Part shown: positions 24,206 through 37,366 of the stretch, piece after piece
How positions within the stretch are numbered: the first letter of the stretch is position 1
Layout: the number at the start of each line of letters is the position of its first letter
Assembly (NCBI GenBank): GCA_963965975.1
Contig: OZ014413.1
Coordinates: 4,288,001-4,352,000, forward strand
From: Xestospongia bergquistia
Taxonomy: Eukaryota > Porifera > Demospongiae > Haplosclerida > Petrosiidae
Reading direction: 5' to 3'
DNA length: 64,000 bases
The notes under the pieces: generated by a model
Told to the model about the DNA's origin: nothing
What the model saw: only the letters and a program-made list of their open reading frames with translations
Database searches by the model: none
Position numbers and translations under genes: made by a program

Positions 24206-25799
24206 TAAAGTCCTTAAATTAAAGACTTTAGAAGGTTTAGACTATTGATTGAAGTTAATAAAGTAAACAGCTCAGTCTAAAGGACTCTATGGGACTAACT
24301 AAATAAAATGTTATTAACAGTTTAGTATGTTGGTTTGCATTAACACTCTAAAGTCTTTAAATTAAAGACTTTAGAATTTTTAACTATTGAGTGAAGTTAA
24401 TAAAGTAAACAGCTCAGTCCAAAGGACTCCAAGGGACTAACTAAATAAACTGTTATTAACAGTTTAGTAAGTTGGTTTGCATTAACACTCTAAAGTCTTT
24501 AAATTAAAGACTTTAGAAGGTTTAGACTATTGATTAAAGTTAACTATGTAAACAGCTCAGTCTAACGGACTGCATGGGACTAACTACATAAACTGTTATT
24601 AACACTTTAGTATGTTGGTTTAAATTAACACTATAAAGTCTTTAAATTAAAGACTTTAGAAGGTTTAGACTATTGAGTGAAGTTAATAAAGTAAACAGCT
24701 CAGTCTAAAGGACTCTATGGGACTAACTAAATAAAATGTTATTAAGAGTTTAGTATGTTGGTTTGCATTAACACTCTAAAGTCTTTAATTTATAGACTTT
24801 AGAAGGTTTAGACTATTGAGTGAAGTTAATAAAGTCAACAGCTTATTTTAAAGGACTCTATGGGACTAAATAAATAAAATTTTATTAATAGTTTAGTAAG
24901 TTGGTTTGCATTAACACTCTAAAGTCCTTAAATTAAAGACTTTAGAAGGTTTAGATTATTGAGTGAAGTTAATAAAGTAAACAGCTGAGTTTAAAGGACT
25001 CTATGGGACTAACTAAATAAAATGTTATTAAAAGTTTAGTAAGTTGGTTTGCATTAACACTCTGAAGTCTTTAAATTAAAGACTTTAGAAGGTTTAGACT
25101 ATTTAGTGAAATTAACTAAGTAAACATCTCAGTCTAAAGGACTCCATGGGACTAACTAAATAAACTGTTATTAACAGTTTAGTAACTTGGTTTGCATTAA
25201 CAATCTAAAGTCTTTAAATGACAGACTTTAGAAGGTTTAGACTATTGAGTAAAGTTAACTAAGTAGACAGCTCTGTCTAAAGGACTCCATGGGACTAAGT
25301 AAATAAACTGTTATTACCAGTTTAGTAAGTTGGTTTGGATTAACAATCTAAAGTCCTTAAATTAAAGACTTTAGAAGGTTTAGACTATTGAGTGAACTTA
25401 GTAACGTAAACAGCTCAGTCTAAAGGACTTTATGGGACTAACTAAAGGAACTCTTATTAACAGTTTTTGTAAGTTGGTTTGCATTAACACTCTAAAGTCT
25501 TTAAATTAAAGACTTTAGAAGGTTTAGACTATTGATTGAAGTTAATAAAGTAAACAGCACAGTTTAAAGGACTCTATGGGACTAACTAATAAACTGTTAT
25601 TAACAGTTTAGTAAGTTGGTTTGCATTAACACGCTAAAGTCTTTTAATTAAAGACTTTAGAAGGTTTAGACTATTGAGTGAAGTTAACTAAGTAAACAGC
25701 TCAGTCTAAAGGACTCTAGGAAACTAACTATGTAAACTGCTGTTAACAGTTTAGTCAGTTGTTTAGCATTAACACTCAAAAGTCTTTAATTTAAAGACT

Positions 25800-25891
25800 T
25801 TAGAAGGTTTAGACTATTGATTGAAGTTTGTAAAGTAAACTGATAGGTCTAAAGGACTCTATGGGACTGACTAAATAAACTTTTAAAGACT
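25800..25891 (+). repeat. 92-bp deletion monomer, copy c
   Basis: Partner of copy a at +15,535 bp, inherited through the 15.5-kb duplication. Confidence 0.94.
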
Positions 25892-28749
25892 TTAGAAGGT
25901 TTAGAGTACTGAGTGTAGTTAATAAAGTAAAAAGCTTAGTCTAAAGGACTCTATGGGACTTACTAAATAAACTGTTATTAACAGTTTAGTAAGTTGGTTT
26001 GCATTAACACTCTAAAGTCCTTAAATTAAAGACTTTAGAAGGTTTAGACTATAGATTGAAGTTAACAAAGTAAACTCCTCAGTCTAATGGACTTTATGGG
26101 ACTAACTAAATGAACTTTTATTAACAGTTTAGTAAGTTGGTTTGCATTAACTCTCTAAAGTCTTTAAATTAATGACTATAGAAGGTTTAGATTATTGAGT
26201 GAAGTTAACTAAGTAAACAGCTCAGTCTAAAGGACTCCATGGGACTAACTAAATAAGCTGTTATTAACAGTTTAGTAAGTTGGTTTGCATTAACACTCTA
26301 AAGTCTTTAAATTAAAGACTTTAGAAGGTTTAGACTATTGAGTGAAGTTAATAAAGTAAACAGCTTATTTTAAAGGACTCTATGGGACTAACTAAATAAA
26401 CTGTTATTAACAGTTTAGTATGTTGGTTTGCATTAACACTCTAAAGTGTATAAATTAAAGACTTTAGAAGGTTTAGACTATTGAGTGAAGTTAATAAAGT
26501 AAACAGGTCAGTCTAAAGGACTCTATGGGACTAACTAAATAAACTGTTATTAACAGTTTAGTATGTTGGTTTGCGTTAACACTATAAAGTGTTTAAATTA
26601 AAGACTTTAGAAGGTCTAGACTTTTGATTGAAGTTAACTCAGTAAACAGCTCAGTCTAAAGGACTCCGTGGGTCTAACTAAATAAACTGTTATTAACAGT
26701 TTAGTATGTTGGTTTGCCTTAACACTCTAAAGTCTTTAAATTAAAGACTTCAGAAGGTTTAGACTATTGATTGAAGTTAACAAAGTAAACAGCTCAGTTT
26801 AATGGACTCTATGGGACTAACCAAATAAATTGTTATTAACAGTTTAGTATGTTGGTTTGCGTTAACACTCTAAAGTCTTTAATTTATAGACTTTAGAAGG
26901 TTTAGAGTATTGAGTGAAGTTTATAAAGTACACAGCTCAGCCTAAAGGACTCTATGAAACTAACTATATAAACTGCTGTTAACAGTTTAGTCAGTTGTTT
27001 TGCATTAACACTCAAAAGTCTTTAATTTAAAGACTTTAGAAGGTTTAGACTATTGAGTGAAGTTTGTAAAGTAATCTGATAGGTCTAAAGGACTCTATGG
27101 GACTGACTAAATAAACTGTTATTAACAGTTTAGTAAGTTGGTTTGCATTAACACTCTAAAGTCCTTAAATTAAAGACTTTAGAAGGTTTAGACTATTGAG
27201 TGAAGTTAACAAAGTAAACAGCTCAGTCTAAAGGACTCTATGGGACTAACTAAATAAAATGTTATTAACAGTTTAGTACGTTGGTTTGCATTAACACTCT
27301 AAAGTGTTTAAATTAAAGACTTTAGAATTTTTAACTATTGAGTGAAGTTAATAAAGTAAACAGCTCAGTCTAAAGGACTCCAAGGGACTAACTAAATAAA
27401 CTGTTATTAACAGTTTAGTAAGTTGGTTTGCATTAACACTCTAAAGTCTTTAAATTAAAGACTTTAGAAGGTTTAGACTATTGATTAAAGTTAACTATGT
27501 AAACAGCTCAGTCTAAAGGACTCCATGGGACTAACTACATAAACTGTTATTAACAGTTTAGTATGTTGGTTTGCATTAACACTCTAAAGTCTTTAAATTA
27601 AAGACTTTAGAAGGTTTAGACTATTGAGTGAAGTTAATAAAGTAAACAGCTCAGTCTAAAGGACTCTATGGGACTAACTAAATAAAATGTTATTAACAGT
27701 TTAGTATGTTGGTTTGCATTAACACTCTAAAGTCTTTAATTTATAGACTTTAGAAGGTTTAGACTATTGAGTGAAGTTAATCAAGTCAACAGCTTATTTT
27801 AAAGGACTCTATGGGACTAAATAAATAAACTGTTATTAACAGTTTAGTAAGTTGGATTGCGTTAACACTCTAAAGTCCTTAAATTAAAGACTTTAGAAGG
27901 TTTAGACTATTGAGTGAAGTTAATAAAGTAAACAGCTGAGTCTAAAGAACTCTATGGGACTAACTAAATAAAATGTTATTAAAAGTTTAGTAAGTTGGTT
28001 TGCATTAACACTCTGAAGTCTTTAAATTAAAGACTTTAGAAGGTTTAGACTATTTAGTGAAATTAACTAAGTAAACATCTCAGTCTAAAGGACTCCATGG
28101 GACTAACTAAATAAACTGTTATTAACAGTTTAGTAACTTGGTTTGCATTAACAGTCTAAAGTCTTTAAATTACAGACTTTAGAAGGTTTAGACTATAGAG
28201 TGAAGTTAACTAAGTAGACAGCTCTGTCTAAAGGACTCCATGGGACTAAGTAAATAAACTGTTATTAACAGTTTAGTAAGTTGGTTTGGATTAACAATCT
28301 AAAGTCCTTAAATTAAAGACTTAAAAGGTTTAGACTATTGAGTGAACTTAGTAACGTAAACAGCTCAGTCTATAGGACTTTATGGGACTAACTAAATGAA
28401 CTCTTATTAACAGTTTTTGTAAGTTGGTTTGCATTAACACTCTAAAGTCTTTAAATTAAAGACTTTAGAAGGATTAGACTATTGATTTAAGTTAATGAAG
28501 TAAACAGCTCAGTTTAAAGGACTCTATGGGACTAACTAATAAACTGTTATTAACAGTTTAGTAAGTTGGTTTGCATTAACACGCTAAAGTCTTTAAATTA
28601 AAGACTTTAGAAGGTTTAGACTATTGAGTGAAGTTAACTAAGTAAACAGCTCAGTCTAAAGGACTCTAGGAAACTAACTATGTAAACTGCTGTTAACAGT
28701 TTAGTCAGTTGTTTTGCATTAACACTCAAAAGTCTTTAATTTAAAGACT

Positions 28750-28841
28750 TTAGAAGGTTTAGACTATTGAGTGAAGTTTGTAAAGTAAACTGATAGGTCT
28801 AAAGGACTCTATGGGACTGACTAAATAAACTTTTAAAGACT
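28750..28841 (+). repeat. 92-bp deletion monomer, copy d
   Basis: Partner of copy b at +15,391 bp; the offset is 144 bp shorter than for copy c because copy 2 lacks one monomer in between, plus a 1-bp indel. Confidence 0.94.
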
Positions 28842-31800
28842 TTAGAAGGTTTAGAGTACTGAGTGTAGTTAATAAAGTAAAAAGCTTAGTCTAAAGGACT
28901 CTATGGGACTTACTAAATAAACTGTTATTAACAGTTTAGTAAGTTGGTTTGCATTAACACTCTGAAGTCTTTAAATTGGAGACTTTAGAAGGTTTAGACC
29001 ATTGATTGAAGTTAACAAGGTAAACAGCTCAGTCTAATGGACTTTATGGGACTAACTAAATGAACTGTTATTACCAGTTTAGTAAGTTGGTTTGCATTAA
29101 CACTCTAAAGTCTTTAAATTAAAGACTTTTGAAGGTTTAGACTATTGATTGAAGTTAATAAAGTCAACAGCTTATTTTAAAGGACTCTATGGGACTAAAT
29201 AAATAAACTGTTATTAACAGTTTAGTAAGTTGGTTTGCATTAACACTCTAAAGTCCTTAAATTAAAGACTTTAGAAGGTTTAGACTATTGAGTGAAGTTA
29301 ATAAAGTAAACAGTTGAGTCTAAAGGACTCTATGGGACTAACTAAATAAAATGTTATTAAAAGTTTAGTAAGTTGGTTTGAATTAACACTCTGAAGTCTT
29401 TAAATTAAAGACTTTAGAAGGTTTAGACTATTTAGTGAAGTTAACTAAGTAAACATCTCAGTCTAAAGGACTCCATGGGACTAACTAAATAAACTGTTAT
29501 TAACAGTTTAGTAACTTGGTTTGCATTAAATGTCTAAAGTCTTTAAATTACAGACTTTAGAAGGTTTAGACTATTGAGTGAAGTTAACTAAGTAGACAGC
29601 TCTCTCTAAAGGACTCCATGGGACTAAGTAAACAAACTGTTATTAACAGTTTAGTAAGTTTGTTTGGATTAAGAATCTAAAGTCCTTAAATTAAAGACTT
29701 TAGAAGGTTTAGACTATTGAGTGAACTTAGTAACGTAAACAGCTCAGTCTAAAGGACTTTATGGGACTAACTAAATGAACTCTTATTAACAGTTTTGTAA
29801 ATTGGTTTGCATTAACACTCTAAAGTCTTTAAATTAAAGACTTTAGAAGGTTTAGACTATTGATTGAAGTTATTAAAGTAAAACAGCTCAGTTTAAAGGA
29901 CTCTATGGGACTAACTAATAAACTGTTATTAACAGTTTAGTAAGTTGGTTTGCATTAACACGCTAAAGTCTTTAAATTAAAGACTTTAGAAGGTTTAGAC
30001 TATTGAGTGAAGTTAACTAAGTAAACAGCTCAGTCTAAAGGACTCCATGGGACTAATTAAATAAACTGTTATTAACAGTTTAGTAAGTTGGTTTGCATTA
30101 ACACTCTAAAGTCCTTAAATTAAAGACTTTAGAAGGTTTAGACTATTGAGTGAATTTAATAAAGCAAACAGCTCAAGTTTAAAGGACTCTATGGGACTAA
30201 CTAAATAAACTGTTATTAACAGTTTAGTATGTTTGTTTGCATTAACACTCTAAAGTGTTTAAATTAAAGACTTTAGAAGGTTTAGACTATTGAGTGAAGT
30301 TAAGAAAGTAAACAGCTCAGTCTAATGGACTCTATGGGACTAACTAAATAAACTGTTATTAATAGTTTAGTAAGTTGGTTTGCATTAACACTCTAAAGTC
30401 CTTAAATTAAAGACTTTAGAAGGTTTAGACTATTGAGTGAAGTTAATAAAGTAAACAGCTTAGTTTAAAGGACTCTATGGGACTAACTAAATAAACTGTT
30501 ATTAACAGTTTAGTATGTTTGTTTGCATTAACACTCTAAAGTCTTTAAATTAAAGACTTTAGAAGGTTTAGACTATTGAGTTAAGTTAATAAAGTAAACA
30601 GCTCAGTCTAAAGGACTCTATTGGACTAAATAAATAAACTGTTATTAACAGTTTATTAAGTTGGTTTGCCTTAACGCTCTAAAGTCTTTAAATTAAAGAC
30701 TTTAGAAGGTTTAGACTATTGATTGAAGTTAACAAAGTAAACAGCTAAGTCTAATGGTCTTTATGGGACTAACTAAATGAACTGTTATTAACAGTTTAGT
30801 AAGTTGGTTTGCATTAACACTCTATAGTCATTAAATTAAACACTTTAGAAGGTTTAGACTATTGAGTGAAGTTAACTAAGTAAACAGCTCAGTCTAAAGA
30901 AGTCCATGGGACTAACTAAATAAACTGTTATTAACAGTTTAGTAAGTTGGTTTGCATTAACACTCTAAAGTCTTTAAAATAAAGACTTTAGAAGGTTTAG
31001 ACTATTGAGTGAAGTTAATAATGTAAACAACTTAGTTTAAAGGAATCTATGGGACTAACTAAATAAACTTTTATTAACAGTTTAGTAAGTTGGTTTGCCT
31101 TAACACTCTAAAGTCTTTAAATTAAAGAGTTTAGAAGGTTTAGACAATTGATTCAAGTTAACAAAGTAAACAGCTCAGTCTAATGGACTCTATGAGACTC
31201 ACTAAATGAACTGTTTTGAACAGTTTAGTAAGTTAGTTTGCATTAGCACTCTAAAGTCTTTAAATTAAAGACTTTAGAAGGTTTAGACTATTGAGTGAAG
31301 TTAATAAAGTAAACAGCTCAGTCTAATGGACTCTATGGGACTAACTAAATCAACTGTTATTAACAGTTTAGAAAGTTGGTTTGCATTAACACTCTAAAGT
31401 CTTTAAATTAAAGACTTTAGAAGGTTTAGACTATTGATTGAATTTAACAAAGTAAACAGCTCAGTCTAATGGACTCCATGGGACTCACTAAACGAACTGT
31501 TATTAACAGTTTAGTAAGTTGGTTTGCATTAACACTCTGAAGTCTTTAAATTAAAGACTTTAGAAGGTTTAGACTATTGAGTGAAGTTAACTAAGTAAAC
31601 AGCTCAGTCTAAAGGACTCCATGGGACTAACTAAATAAACTGTTATTAACAGTTTAGTAAGTTGGTTTGCATTAACACTCTAAAGTCTTTAAATTAAAGA
31701 CTTTAGAAGGTTTAGACTATTGGGTGAAGTTAATAAAGTAAACAGCTTAGTTTAAAGGACTCAATGGGACTAACTAAATAAACTGTTATTAACAGTTTAG

Positions 31801-34133
31801 TATGTTGGTTTGCATTAACACTCTAAAGTCTTTAAATTAAAGACTTTAGAAGATTTAGACTATTGAGTGAAGTTAATAAAGTAAACAGCTCAGTCTAAAG
31901 GACTCTATCGAACTAACTAAATAAACTGTTATTAACAGTTTAGTAAGTTGGTTAGCCTTAACGCTCTAAAGTCTTTAAATTAAAGACTTTAGAAGGTTTA
32001 GACTATTGATTGAAGTTAACAAAGTAAACAGCTAAGTCTAATGGACTTTATGGGACTAACTAAATGAACTGTTATTAACAGTTTAGTAAGTTGGTTTGCA
32101 TTAACACTCTAAAGTCTTTAAATTAAAGACTTTAGAAGGTTTAGACTATTGAGTGAAGTTAACTAAGTAAACAGCTCAGTCTAAAGAAGTCCATGGGACT
32201 AACTAAATAAACTGTTATTAACAGTTTAGTAAGTCGGTTTGCATTAACACTCTAAAGTCTTTAAATTAAAGACTTTAGAAGGTTTAGACTATTGAGTGAA
32301 GTTAATAATGTAAACAGCTTAGTTTAAAGGACTCTATGGGACTAACTAAATAAACTGTTATTAACAGTTTAGTAAGTTGGTTTGCCTTAACACTCTAAAG
32401 TCTTTAAATTAAAGACTTTAGAAGGTTTAGTGTATTGATTGAAGTTAACAAAGTAAACAGCTCAGTCTAATGGACTCTATGGGACTCACTAAATGAACTG
32501 TTATTAACAGTTTAGTAAGTTAGTTTGCATTAACACTCTAAAGTCTTTAAATTAAAGACTTTTGAAGGTTTAGACTATTGAGTGAAGTTAACTAAGTAAA
32601 CAGCTCAGTCTAAAGGACTCTATGGGACAAACTAAATAAACTGTTATTAACAGTTTAGTAAGTTGGTTTGCATTAACACTCTAAAGTCTTTAAATTAAAG
32701 ACTTTAGAAGGTTTAGACTATTGAGTGAAGTTAATAAAGTAAACAGCTTAGTTTAAAGGACTCTCTGCGACTAACTAAATAAACTGTTATTAACAGTTTA
32801 GTATGTTGGTTTGCATTAACACTCTAAAGTCTTTAAATTAAAGACTTTAGAAGGTTTAGACTATTGAGTGAAGTTAATAAAGTAAACAGCTTAGTTTAAA
32901 GGACTCTATGGGACTAACTAAATAAACTGTTATTAACAGTTTAGTATGTTGGTTTGCATTAACACTCTAAAGTCTTTAAATTAAAGACTTTAGAAGGTTT
33001 AGACTATTGAGTGAAGTTAATAAAGTAAACAGCTCAGTCTAAAGGACTCTATGGGACTAAATAAATAAACTGTTATTAACAGTTTAGTAAGTTGGTTTGC
33101 CTTAACGCTATAAAGTCTTTAAATTAAAGACTTTAGAAGGTTTAGACTATTGATGGAAGTTAACAAAGTAAACAGCTAAGTCTAATGGACTTTATGGGAC
33201 TAACTAAATGAACTCTTATTAACAGTTTAGTAAGTTGGTTTGCATTAACACTCTAAAGTCATTAAAATAAAGACTTTAGAAGGTTTAGACTATTGAGTGA
33301 AGTTCACTAAGTAAACAGCTCAGTCTAAAGAAGTCCATGGGACTAACTAAATAAACTGTTATTAACAGTTTAGTAAGTTCGTTTGCATTAACACTCTAAA
33401 GTCTTTAAATTAAAGACTTTCGAAGGTTTAGACTATTGACTGATGTTATTAATGTAAAGAGCTTAGTTTAAAGGACTCTATAGGACTAACTAAATAAACT
33501 GTTATTAACAGTTTAGTAAGTTGGTTTGCATTAACACTCTAAAGTCTTTAAATTAAAGACTTTAGAAGGTTTAGACTAGTGATTGAAGTTAACAAAGTAA
33601 ACAGCTCAGTCTAATGGACTCCATGGGACTCACTAAGTAAACTGTTATTAACGGTTTAGTAAGTTAGTTTGCATTAAGACACTGAAGTCTTTAAATTAAA
33701 GACTTTAGAAGGTTTAGACTATTGAGTGAAGTTAATAAAGTAAACAGCTCAGTTTAAAGGACTCCATGGGACTAACTAAATAAACTGTTATTAACGGTTT
33801 AGTAAGTTGGTTTGCATTAACACTCTAAAGTCTTTAAATTAAAGACTTTAGAAGGTTTAGACTATTGAGTGAAGTTAAGAAAGTAAACAGCTTAGCTTAA
33901 AGGACTCTATTGGACTAACTAAATAAACTGTTATTAACAGTTTAGTAAGTTGGTTTGCATTAACAATCTAAAGTGTTTAAATTAGAGACTTTAGAAGGAT
34001 TGGACTATTGAGTGAAGTTAATAAAGTAAACAGCTTTGTTTAAAGGACTCTATGGGACTAACTAAATAAACTATTATTAACAGTTTAGTATGTTGGTTTG
34101 CATTAACACTCTAAAGTCTTTAAATTGAAGAGT

Positions 34134-34302
34134 TTAGAAGGTTTAGACTATTGAGTGAAGTAGAAGGTTTACACTATTGAGTGAAGTTAACTAAGTAAAT
34201 AGCTTAGTCTAAAGGACTCCATGGGACTAACTAAATAAACTGTTATTAACAGTTTAGTAAGCTGGTTGGCATTAACACTCTAAAGTCTTTAAATTAAAGA
34301 CT
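34134..34302 (+). repeat. 169-bp monomer, copy 3
   Basis: Partner of 18600 at +15,534 bp within the second 15.5-kb copy. Confidence 0.93.
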
Positions 34303-34884
34303 TTAGAAGATTTAGACTATTGAGTGAAGTTAATAAAGTAAACAGCTTAGTTTAAAGGACTCTATGGGACTAACTAAATAAACTGTTATTAACAGTTTAG
34401 TATGTTGGTTTGCATTAACACTCTAAAGTCTTTAAATTAAAGACTTTAGAAGGTTTAGACTATTGAGTGAAGTTAATAAAGTAGACAGCTCAGTCCAAAG
34501 GACTCTATGGGGCTAACTAAATAAACTGTTATTAGCAGTTTACTCAGTTGGTTTGCATTAACACTCTATAGTCTTTAGAGTAAAGACTTTAGAAGGTTTA
34601 GACTATTGAGTGAAGTTAATAAAGTAAACAGCTCTGTCTAAAGGACTCTATGGGACTAACTAAATAAACTGTTATTAACAGTTTAGTATGTTTGTTTGCA
34701 TTAACACTCTAAAGTCTATAAATTAAAGACTTTAGAAGGTTTAGACTATTGATTGAAGTTAACAAAGTAAACAGCTCAGTCTAAAGGACTCTATGGGACT
34801 AACTAAATAAACTTTTATTAACAGTTTAGTATGTTGGTTTGCATTAACACTCAAAAGTTTTTAAATTAAAGACTTTAGAAGGTT

Positions 34885-37047
34885 TAGACTATTTAGTGAA
34901 GTTAACTAAGTAAACAGCTCATTCTAAAGGACTCCATGGGACTAACTAAATAAACTGTTATTAACAGTTTAGTAAGTTGGTTTGCATTAACACTCTAAAG
35001 TCTTTAAATTAAAGAGTTTAGAAGGTTTAGACTATTGAGTGAAGTAGAAGGTTTACACTATTGAGTGAAGTTAACTAAGTAAGTAGCTTAGTCTAAAGGA
35101 CTCCATGGGACTAACTAAATAAACTGTTATTAACAGTTTAGTAAGCTGGTTGGCATTAACACTCTAAAGTCTTTAAATTAAAGACTTTAGAAGATTGAGA
35201 CTATTGAGTGAAGTTAATAAAGTAAACAGCTTAGTTTAAAGGACTCTATGGGACTAACTAAATAAACTGTTATTAGCAGTTTAGCATGTTGGTTTGCATT
35301 AACACTCTAAAGTCTTTAAATTAAAGACTTTAGAAGGTTTAGACTATTGAGTGAAGTTAATAGTGTAGACAGCTCAGTCCAAAGGACTCTATGGGGCTAA
35401 CTAAATAAACTGTTATTAGCAGTTTACTCAGTTGGTTTGCGTTAACACTCTATAGTCTTTAGAGTAAAGACTTTAGAAGGCTTAGACTATTGAGTGAAGT
35501 TAATAAAGTAAACAGCTCAGCCTAAAGGACTCTATGGACTAACTAAATAAACTGTTATTAACAGTTTAGTATGTTTGTTTGCATTAACACTCTAAAGTCT
35601 ATAAATTAAAGACTTTAGAAGGTTTAGACTGTTGATTGAAGTTAACAAAGTAAACAGCTCAGTCTAAAGGACTTTATGGGACTAACTAAATAAACTTTTA
35701 TTAACAGTTTAGTATGTTGGTTTGCATTAACACTCTAAAGTTTTTAAATTAAAGACTTTAGAAGGTTTAGACTATTTAGTGAAGTTAACTAAGTAAACAG
35801 CTCATTCTAAAGGACTCCATGGGACTAACTAAATAAACTGTTATTAACAGTTTAGTAAGTTGGTTTGCATTAACACTCTAAAGTCTTTAAATTAAAGACT
35901 TTAGAAGGTTTAGACTATTGATTGAAGTTAACAAAGTAAACAGCTCAGTCTAATGGACTCTATGGTACTCACTAAATGAACTGTTATTAACAGTTCAATA
36001 AGTTGGTTTGCATTAACACTCTGAAGTCTTTAAATTAAAGACTTTAGAAGGTATAGACTATTGAGTGAAGTTAACTAAGTAAAAAGCTCAGTCTAAAGGA
36101 CTCCATGGGACTAACTAAATAAACTGTTATTAACAGTTTAGTAAGTTGGTTTGCATTAACACTCTAAAGTCTTTAAATTAAAGACTTTAGAAGATTTAGA
36201 CTGTTGAGTGAAGTTAATAAAGTAAACAGCTTAGTTTAAAGGACTCTATGGGACTAACTAAATAAACTGTTATTAACAGTTTAGTATGTTGGTTTGCATT
36301 AACACTCTAAAGTCTTTAAATTAAAGACTTTAGAAGGTTTAGACTATTGAGTGAAGTTAATAATGTAAACAGCTCAGTCTAAAGGACTCTATGGGACTAA
36401 CTAAATAAACTGTTATTAGCAGTTTAGTATGTTGGTTTGCATTAACACTCTAAAGTCTTTAAATTAAAGACTTTAGAAGGTTTAGACTTTTGAGTCAAGT
36501 TAATAAAGTAAACAGATCAGTTTAAAGGACTCTATGGGACTAACTAAATAAACTGTTATTAAGTGTTTAGTATGTTGGTTTGCATTAACACTCTAAAGTC
36601 TTTAAATTAAAGACTTTAGAAGGTTTAGACTATTGAGTGAAGTTAACAAAGTAAACAGCTCAGTGTAAAGGACTTGATGGGACTAACTAAATAAACTGTT
36701 ATTAACAGTTTATTAGGTTGGTTTGCCTTAACACTCTAAAGTCTTTAAATTAAAGACTTTAGAATGTTTAGACTATTTATTGAAATTAATAAAGTAAACA
36801 GCTTAGTTTAAAGGACTCTATGGGACTAACTAAATGAACTGTTACTAACAGTTTAGTATGGTAGTTTGCGTTAACACTCTAAAGTCTTTAAATTAAAGAC
36901 TTTAGAAGGTTTAGACTATTGAGTGAAGTTAATAAAGTAAACAGCTTAGTTTAAAGGACTCTATGGGACTAACTAAATCAACTGTTATTAACAGTTTAGT
37001 ATGTTGGTTTACATTAACACTCTGAAGTCTCTAAATTATAGACTTTA
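34885..37047 (+). repeat. 2,482-bp-offset duplication, left copy
   Basis: Matches 37,367-39,530 at offset 2,482: TTTAGTGAAGTTAAC at about 34,889 and 37,371, the 169-bp monomer at 35018 and 37500, CCTAAAGGAC at 35521 and 38003, and AAGTGTTTAG at 36563 and 39045. The copies look almost identical over about 2.1 kb. Confidence 0.92.
35018..35186 (+). repeat. 169-bp monomer, copy 4
   Basis: Partner of 19484 at +15,534 bp and 884 bp after copy 3. It carries the extra variant TAAGTAGCTTAG, shared with copies 5 and 6, so it is a likely parent of both. Confidence 0.93.
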
Positions 37048-37213
37048 GAAGGTTTAGACTATTGAGTGAAGTAGAAGGTTTACACTATTGAGTGAAGTTA
37101 ACTAAGTAAGTAGCTTAGTCTAAAGGACTCCATGGGACTAACTAAATAAACTGTTATTAACAGTTTATTAGGTTGGTTTGCCTTAACACTCTAAAGTCTT
37201 TAAATTAAAGACT
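37045..37213 (+). repeat. 169-bp chimeric monomer, copy 5
   Basis: The left edge follows a monomer of the 1001-bp HOR (CTCTAAATTATAGAC), then switches to the 26-bp-duplication monomer, then switches back at the 21-bp palindrome to an HOR monomer (TTTATTAGGTTGG). It has no counterpart in copy 1, which continues TTTAGACTATTTATTG at this point. Confidence 0.9.
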
Positions 37214-37366
37214 TTAGAATGTTTAGACTATTTATTGAAATTAATAAAGTAAACAGCTTAGTTTAAAGGACTCTATGGGACTAACTAAATGAACTGTTAC
37301 TAACAGTTTAGTATGGTAGTTTGCGTTAACACTCTAAAGTCTTTAAATTAAAGACTTTAGAAGGTT
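37048..37366 (+). repeat. Mosaic bridge between the two 2,482-bp-offset copies
   Basis: About 320 bp made of the end of a 169-bp monomer joined to HOR monomers (AGAATGTTTAGAC and TGGTAGTTTGCG, as near 36,763-36,871). Each switch lies in or beside a palindromic module. The bridge is absent from the aligned position in copy 1. Confidence 0.85.

Larger units (their letters stand above)
8676..24210 (+). repeat. 15.5-kb tandem segmental duplication, copy 1
   Basis: Matches copy 2, which starts at 24,211, with offset 15,535: AGTCCTTAAA at 8675 and 24210, TAGAATTTTTAAC at 8841 and 24376, the 92-bp monomers at 10265 and 25800. The offset equals the copy length, so the copies are directly adjacent. 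The offset drops to about 15,392 after one monomer (about 11,341-11,483) that copy 2 lacks, and returns to 15,534 after a monomer present only in copy 2 (about 32,380-32,522). In stretches compared by eye, differences are about one per monomer or fewer. Confidence 0.93.
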
